Shown one piece after another: positions 8,185 to 12,272 of a DNA stretch of 12,272 bases. The notes under the pieces were generated by a model. The model had not been told where the DNA came from, did no database searches, and saw only the letters and a list, made by a program, of their open reading frames with translations. This stretch comes from Treponema sp. (GTDB lineage: Bacteria; Spirochaetota; Spirochaetia; Treponematales; Breznakiellaceae). The position numbers were made by a program, and so were the translations under genes. The stretch spans positions 1-12,272 of the forward strand of contig WQZT01000023.1 in the NCBI GenBank assembly GCA_009780595.1, read 5' to 3'. Numbering within the stretch: the first letter of the stretch is position 1; every line of letters starts with the position of its first letter.

Positions 8185-8463
8185 ATGGGCAAGAAAACCA
8201 ACACGCTGCTTTTTATTATTGGGGGGACAATTTTTAACATTGTCCTGACTGTGCTGTGCTTCGTTGTTTTTTATCTTATGTACATCAATTTTTTCTTTCC
8301 TCACCTTCCGCAGAACAGTGCTTCCTGGGTGATACCCGTCAACTTTGCCGTTTCAACGACTACTTCGTGGATTGTATATCGGCGGTTCATCAAGTTTTTG
8401 GCGAAGAAAACAAATATCGCGCAGTATATTATCGAGGGTGTGCTTACTCGCCGTGATAGTTAA
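8185..8463 (+). CDS. Small membrane protein of unknown function downstream of lspA
   Basis: This 92-residue protein has two predicted membrane helices (about residues 6-34 and 46-64), a short basic N-terminus 'MGKKTN' and a basic C-terminal tail ending 'TRRDS'. I do not recognise the family. The ATG at 8185 lies five bases after the lspA stop, with a GGTGG site about ten bases upstream inside lspA. It therefore looks co-transcribed, and perhaps translationally coupled, with the peptidase. An earlier in-frame start inside lspA is possible but has no supporting ribosome binding site and would delay the hydrophobic segment. The last 20 bases overlap the 3' end of apt on the other strand. A role near LspA in lipoprotein handling is only a context guess. 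Confidence 0.75.
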   Translation: MGKKTNTLLFIIGGTIFNIVLTVLCFVVFYLMYINFFFPHLPQNSASWVIPVNFAVSTTTSWIVYRRFIKFLAKKTNIAQYIIEGVLTRRDS

Positions 8464-8974
8464 TCAGCGTGGTAACTGGTGTAGGGGACAAAACTTTCTC
8501 GTAGTTTAAGAAGGGCAGCCCAAGCACACCGAAAATCTCAGGCACAATTGCCCCGCCAGCGTTCAACAGCGCCCGCGCCGCATTCAGCGTACCGCCAGTG
8601 GCGATAAGATCGTCAACGAGCAGCACCCGTTTTCCCGCCGGGACATCTTCCTGGTGAACCTCGATTTCTGCTTGCGCGTATTCAAGGTCGTACTTTTTCG
8701 ACAGAGTGATGCCGGGAAGTTTGCCCTTTTTGCGGATTGGCAGAAGTGGAATACCCATGCGGGCGGCAAACGGCGCGGCAAAAAGAAAACCGCGGGCTTC
8801 GATAGCGGCAACAGCGTCTATTTCTTTGTCTGTGTATATATCTACCATAGATTCAATGCAATACAGGAAAGCTTCCGGCTTGGCAAGGATGCTGGTAATA
8901 TCGTAAAACAGTATCCCTTTCTTGGGAAAATCAGGAATCTTCCTGATAAAACTGTCGAGGTTAAATTCTTGCAT
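8444..8974 (-). CDS. apt: Adenine phosphoribosyltransferase
   Basis: Apt salvages adenine by joining it to phosphoribosyl pyrophosphate to give AMP in the cytoplasm. The 176-residue length is standard. Family features in order are 'IPDFPKKGILFYDIT' (13-27), 'EARGF' (59-63), the flexible-loop region 'RKKGKLPG' (81-88) with 'YDLEYA' (95-100), and the PRPP-binding motif 'VLLVDDLIATGGT' (117-129). The loop motif is usually 'EYG', so EYA is a small variation. The ATG at 8974 has AAAGGGG six bases upstream, and a near-consensus promoter lies just before it. The gene is therefore transcribed on its own, convergent with the lspA operon, and its tail overlaps the small membrane-protein gene by 20 bp. 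Confidence 0.97.
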   Translation of the reverse strand: MQEFNLDSFIRKIPDFPKKGILFYDITSILAKPEAFLYCIESMVDIYTDKEIDAVAAIEARGFLFAAPFAARMGIPLLPIRKKGKLPGITLSKKYDLEYAQAEIEVHQEDVPAGKRVLLVDDLIATGGTLNAARALLNAGGAIVPEIFGVLGLPFLNYEKVLSPTPVTTLINYHGE

Positions 8975-8996
8975 TATCTGCCCCTTTCACTGGTTT

Positions 8997-9025
8997 AGTG
9001 TAACCGTATAGGCGCAAGCTGTCAA
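8997..9025 (-). promoter_or_regulatory. Promoter for apt
   Basis: On the minus strand a consensus TTGACA (9025-9020), a 17-base spacer and TACACT (9002-8997) lie just upstream of apt. Transcription would start near 8990, leaving a leader of about 15 bases that still includes the AAAGGGG ribosome binding site. Confidence 0.7.
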
Positions 9026-9103
9026 TCGCGCGGCAATTTTCACAGAGAGCAAAGCCACGAAGCCACTATGACTGATACCCTTGCAGCCTATCCAAGCTTG
9101 GCT

Positions 9104-10831
9104 TTACGGCTCTTTTGTTACTCTTACATCTGGATCGAAGGCAAAGTCCCCGATACGAGTCACGCTATTGGGGATGGTAACACTGGTAAGTTTGTTCTTG
9201 CTAAACGCATTCGTTCCGATTTCTATCACGCTGTTTGGGATTGTCAGCTTGGTTAGTTGGTTACTCTCAAACGCATTCATCTCGATATGAGTTACGCTGT
9301 TTGGAATTGTCAGGTTGGTTAGTTTGTTGTTGGCAAACGCATAGTGCCCGATATGGGTCACACTGTTTGGGAGCGCCAGGTTGCGTAGTTGGTTGTCGGA
9401 AAATGCATAGATCCCGATAAGCTTCACGCTGTCTGGGATCGTTAGGTTGGTTAGTCGGTTGTTGGCAAACGCATAGTGCCTGATATAAGTTACGTTATTT
9501 GGGATTGTCAGGTTGGTTAGTTGGTTAGATTGAAACGCAGCTTCCCCGATAAAAGTCACGCTATCTGGGATCGTCAGGTTGGTTAGTTGATTGTGGGCAA
9601 ACGCAAGGCTCCCGATCTCAGTTACGCTGTCTGGAATCGTTAGATTGATTAGTTGGTTGAGGTAAAACGCGCCTTCCCCGATACGAGTTACGCTGTTTGG
9701 GATTATGAGGTTGGTAAGTTGATTGTGGGAAAATGCATGCTCCCCGATATGAGTTACGCTGGTGGGGATTGTGAGGTTGGTAAGTTGGTTTTCGGCAAAC
9801 ACATAGTTCCCGATATGAGTCATACTGTCAGGGAGCATCAGGGTTGTTAGTTGGTTTGTGGCAAACGCAGTCGCCCCGATATGAGTCACGCTATTTGGGA
9901 TCGTGAGGTTGATTAGTTGGTTGTTGAAAAATGCTCGTTCCCCGATATGAGTCACGTTGTTAGGGATCGTTATATTGGTTAGTTGGTTTTCAGAAAACGA
10001 GCGATCGCCGATATGAGTTACGCTATTAGGAATTGTCAGGTTCGTTAGCTGGTTCTTGGAAAACGCACCCTCCCCGATATGAGTCACGCTGTCTGAGATC
10101 ATGAGATTGGTTAATTGGTTTTCAGAAAATGCAAACTCCCCGATATGAATTACGCTATTTGGGATCGTTATGTTAGCTAGCAGGTTGTTGAAAAACGCAA
10201 ACTCCCCAATATGAATTACGCTGTTTGGGATCGTTAGGTTGGCTAGCAGGTTGCCGGAAAACGCAAACTTCCCAATATGAGTTACGCTGTTTGGTATCTT
10301 CAGGTTGGTTAGTTGATTCTGAGAAAACGCCCGTTTCCCGATACCAATAACTGGCATTCCATTTATACTTTCGGGTATAACGACATCTGTCGCAGTTCCA
10401 GTATATCCAACAATAATTATCGCCCCATCATTTTTCTCGGTCATAAAATCACGCATAGGGCGATCAAAACTCAAATATCCGCCAAAAACCCAGCCCTCAC
10501 TATCATCTGTTTCAATAAAAGTCCAATTGCTTTCAATTCCGTCAATGGTTACGGTATGTATATCTTTCTTCACTGCGAAGATTGATGTTAAATCATCTAA
10601 AAGCCCAATTATATCGCTATTAACATTTGGGGAACTCCTAACGCGAAGTCCAATAGGTGCATCTACAAACATCCATTCATGTATCTCTTGTGTGCTGGGT
10701 ATGGCTGGCTTAACTGCTTCCACTGCTTTCACACTATCGTTTGCTTTTTCAATAACCTCAATATCATTTCTTCTGGCGCAACTTGATAAAACCAGCGCAA
10801 GAATTATAAGTGCATATATTGTTTTTTCCAT
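9104..10831 (-). CDS. SH3b plus BspA/TpLRR-type leucine-rich-repeat lipoprotein
   Basis: This 575-residue protein starts at the ATG at 10831, which has GGGGAGGA just upstream and leads straight into a lipoprotein signal. The lipobox is LSSC, with Cys18 as the lipidated residue. A variable linker follows, then a bacterial SH3-like domain at about residues 52-123, with 'GLRVRSSPNVNSDIIG' and 'GWVFGGYL'. From residue 165 there are 18 complete 22-residue repeats of the pattern G-x-x-A-F-x-x-N-Q-L-T-N-L-T-I-P-N-S-V-T-H-I, then a shortened 19th unit as C-terminal cap. This is the LRR_5 class known from Treponema and Bacteroides surface proteins, but one residue shorter per turn than the usual 23. 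The protein is probably surface-exposed or periplasmic and used for binding; the ligand is unknown. An upstream in-frame ATG at 10864 is less likely. Confidence 0.92.
   Translation of the reverse strand: MEKTIYALIILALVLSSCARRNDIEVIEKANDSVKAVEAVKPAIPSTQEIHEWMFVDAPIGLRVRSSPNVNSDIIGLLDDLTSIFAVKKDIHTVTIDGIESNWTFIETDDSEGWVFGGYLSFDRPMRDFMTEKNDGAIIIVGYTGTATDVVIPESINGMPVIGIGKRAFSQNQLTNLKIPNSVTHIGKFAFSGNLLANLTIPNSVIHIGEFAFFNNLLANITIPNSVIHIGEFAFSENQLTNLMISDSVTHIGEGAFSKNQLTNLTIPNSVTHIGDRSFSENQLTNITIPNNVTHIGERAFFNNQLINLTIPNSVTHIGATAFATNQLTTLMLPDSMTHIGNYVFAENQLTNLTIPTSVTHIGEHAFSHNQLTNLIIPNSVTRIGEGAFYLNQLINLTIPDSVTEIGSLAFAHNQLTNLTIPDSVTFIGEAAFQSNQLTNLTIPNNVTYIRHYAFANNRLTNLTIPDSVKLIGIYAFSDNQLRNLALPNSVTHIGHYAFANNKLTNLTIPNSVTHIEMNAFESNQLTKLTIPNSVIEIGTNAFSKNKLTSVTIPNSVTRIGDFAFDPDVRVTKEP
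9152..10339 (-). repeat. 18 tandem 66-bp units encoding 22-residue leucine-rich repeats
   Basis: Units are contiguous, each exactly 66 bp, and similar at the DNA level; the core encoding N-Q-L-T-N-L-T-I-P is nearly constant. No indels disturb the reading frame across all units. Such arrays can expand or contract by recombination in multiples of 66 bp without breaking the protein. The repeats are coding, not spacer-separated. Confidence 0.95.
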
Positions 10832-11133
10832 TATTCCTCCCCTTGTACGTTGATTATCTTGCATATCATATAATAATATTAACCATATATTTTAATTAAC
10901 TTTTTCAGATTTTTAGCAGTTTAGCCTAACCCCATATCCACGAAATTTACATTATTGCCATCATTGTGTATATAACACAAAACCTAACGGGTATGCAACG
11001 CTGTATGCTGGAGACGCAAGAGCAACTAGTACTGAAGACCGTTGTCAGTATCCTGGGCTGTAACGTATGTTTATGTGATTCTATATTCCCCAAGCCCTAG
11101 CCCGCTTTCACCATCCGTGCTACAATTAAAGAG
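10832..11133. other. Divergent intergenic region between the LRR lipoprotein and the amylase-family gene
   Basis: This 302-base gap separates two divergently transcribed genes. The left part (about 10860-10915) is very AT-rich and holds several -10-like elements for the minus-strand LRR gene, such as TATTAT preceded by TTAATT with an 18-base spacer. The middle holds a 17-bp palindrome at 10964-10980. On the right, TTGTCA (11042-11047) and TATGTT (11066-11071) with an 18-base spacer could serve the plus-strand gene. No RNA gene or small gene is convincing here. Confidence 0.4.
10964..10980. promoter_or_regulatory. 17-bp palindrome, possible operator
   Basis: TTGTGT (10964-10969) and ACACAA (10975-10980) are perfect inverted repeats around ATATA. 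The element lies in the divergent promoter region, a usual place for a dimeric regulator site. No regulator gene is adjacent, and no second copy was seen in the window. Confidence 0.35.
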
Positions 11134-12272
11134 ATGCCAAAATATGTTGTAAGACTTTCTAAACTCGAAACTTCTCAGGCGGTACACACGCGCGCCGCCA
11201 GCAGAACTGTGTTCATGGAGTTCCACATCCGTAGTGAAGTGCGCCAAAAGCACGAACTGGAAGGGAGCCTTTTTTCCCTCACCGGAAACGTGGTTCTGTC
11301 GGATATGCGGCAGGTCAGGTCGCTGGCGCAGCGCCTGAACGCCGGGGTTGACGCGGCGAAAAACCCGCGGAGAATTGTCCGGGCGGCGGAACTCAACGCG
11401 ATGGGGCTTATCGACGAAATCCTCCACTACGTGGTTGCGTTGTACCGCCAGCAGGTGCAGCCTGACGTGTTCCAAACCGCGCTCCAGCGCTTGCAGGAAA
11501 AACTCGGGGCGGGAGAGCCGGCCGCGCTGCTGGAGAATTTCTGCGCTGATTTTCCCCCGCGCCGCGTGTACTCAGGCGAAACCGATATTTCCGGCTACCT
11601 TGCGGACAGCGACGGCGGGGAAAGTTGCCGTTGCCTCGCGCTGGAAGAGTTGCTCCTTTTGGCAATCGCGAACCTGAACCCCGCGTTCAGGCAGTTTCTC
11701 TTTCTGTTTGACGATTCCGACCTCGCGAAAAAAACCGCCTATCCCATCGCCATCGAAGAACTCAAGGCGCATTTTGCCGACCTTCCGCCGTTCGGCCCCG
11801 ACGGGCTGAACCTGTGGGATATGCTCCGCGCTCCGGCGCTGGCTTCGCCCGATTCGCTTTCCGGGCAGCTTGATTTTATGCGGCGGCACTGGGGGCTGGT
11901 GCTGGACAAGTTTATGAGCCGCCTCCTTACCGGGATTGACATCATCAAAGAGGAGGAAAAACCCTCGTTTTCCGGTCCCGGACCGCAGCCAGTTTTGGAT
12001 TACACCGCGTTTGGAGACGAGTACGAGCGATTCACGCCGGATCAGGAATGGATGCCGCGAACGGTGCTGATGGCAAAGTGTACGCTTGTTTGGCTGTTCC
12101 AGCTTTCCAAAAAATACGATAGGGAAATCAGCCGCCTCGATGAAATCCCCGACGAGGAACTTGACACGCTGGCTCGGCGCGGGTTTACAGGACTCTGGCT
12201 CATCGGCCTGTGGGAGCGCAGCCGCGCGAGCAAAACTATCAAGCAGTGGACGGGTAACCCGGAAGCTGCCGC
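11134..12272 (+). CDS. Alpha-amylase-family (GH13-like) protein, N-terminal part (cut by window edge)
   Basis: The frame is open from the ATG at 11134 to the right edge (379 codons, no stop). Residues 1 to about 300 form a long, mostly helical N-terminal region that I cannot assign to a known domain. From about residue 305 the sequence resembles the start of an alpha-amylase (beta/alpha)8 barrel: 'MPRTVLMAKCTLVWLFQLSK', then 'DEIPDEELDTLARRGFTGLW' and 'LIGLWERSRASKTIKQW', with the GFTGLWLIGLWERS stretch at about 350-363. The catalytic Asp/Glu motifs of the family would lie beyond the window. There is no signal peptide, so a cytoplasmic role in glycogen or alpha-glucan metabolism is plausible. 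The start is uncertain: an in-frame TAG at 11098 limits it upstream and no good ribosome binding site precedes the ATG, only GAG directly adjacent. Confidence 0.75.
   Translation, partial: MPKYVVRLSKLETSQAVHTRAASRTVFMEFHIRSEVRQKHELEGSLFSLTGNVVLSDMRQVRSLAQRLNAGVDAAKNPRRIVRAAELNAMGLIDEILHYVVALYRQQVQPDVFQTALQRLQEKLGAGEPAALLENFCADFPPRRVYSGETDISGYLADSDGGESCRCLALEELLLLAIANLNPAFRQFLFLFDDSDLAKKTAYPIAIEELKAHFADLPPFGPDGLNLWDMLRAPALASPDSLSGQLDFMRRHWGLVLDKFMSRLLTGIDIIKEEEKPSFSGPGPQPVLDYTAFGDEYERFTPDQEWMPRTVLMAKCTLVWLFQLSKKYDREISRLDEIPDEELDTLARRGFTGLWLIGLWERSRASKTIKQWTGNPEAA

Noticed and set aside
9152..10339. Regular direct repeats considered as a CRISPR array
   Set aside because: The 66-bp units are contiguous with no unique spacers and encode an unbroken leucine-rich-repeat protein.

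Overview
The window looks like chromosomal DNA from a spirochaete, most likely a Treponema-type organism such as those of insect guts. This is inferred from gene content and not proven. Pointers are the BspA/TpLRR-type leucine-rich lipoprotein, the internalin-type-repeat plus SUMF1 lipoprotein, and the start of a large alpha-amylase-family protein with a long N-terminal extension. Several predicted lipoproteins sit around a lipoprotein signal peptidase gene, and base composition is moderate. There is no phage, transposon, CRISPR array or plasmid signature. Most genes are housekeeping, with accessory surface proteins between them.

Layout, left to right. (1) 1-2354, minus: a partial surface lipoprotein with five internalin B-type repeats and a SUMF1/FGE-like domain, cut by the left edge. 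(2) 2355-2536: a divergent promoter region. (3) 2537-3409, plus: pdxS (PLP synthase), without pdxT beside it. (4) 3421-3565: a tRNA-Gln(CUG) gene with its own good sigma70-type promoter. (5) 3566-3906: an AT-rich gap ending in a 9-bp hairpin that abuts the ribosome binding site of the next gene. (6) 3907-4809, plus: an unrecognised secreted protein, barrel-like at its N-terminal half, followed by a terminator. (7) 5101-8463, plus: a run of five genes on one strand, namely a LysM lipoprotein, metK, a Nif3-family protein, lspA and a 92-residue membrane protein. A strong hairpin separates the first two. (8) 8444-8974, minus: apt, convergent with and overlapping the membrane-protein gene by 20 bp, with its own consensus-like promoter. 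(9) 9104-10831, minus: an SH3b plus 18-repeat LRR lipoprotein. (10) 10832-11133: a divergent intergenic region with a 17-bp palindrome. (11) 11134-12272, plus: the N-terminal part of an alpha-amylase-family (GH13-like) protein, cut by the right edge.

How the genes fit together. metK, apt and pdxS supply SAM, AMP and PLP. LspA would mature the three lipoproteins seen here: SUMF1/InlB, LysM and LRR. The LysM protein probably binds peptidoglycan, while the two large lipoproteins look like surface adhesion or interaction modules. No convincing new multi-gene system is present. The most interesting items are the variant repeat architecture of the two large lipoproteins, the hairpin and palindrome near gene starts, and two unrecognised proteins (3907-4809 and 8185-8463).
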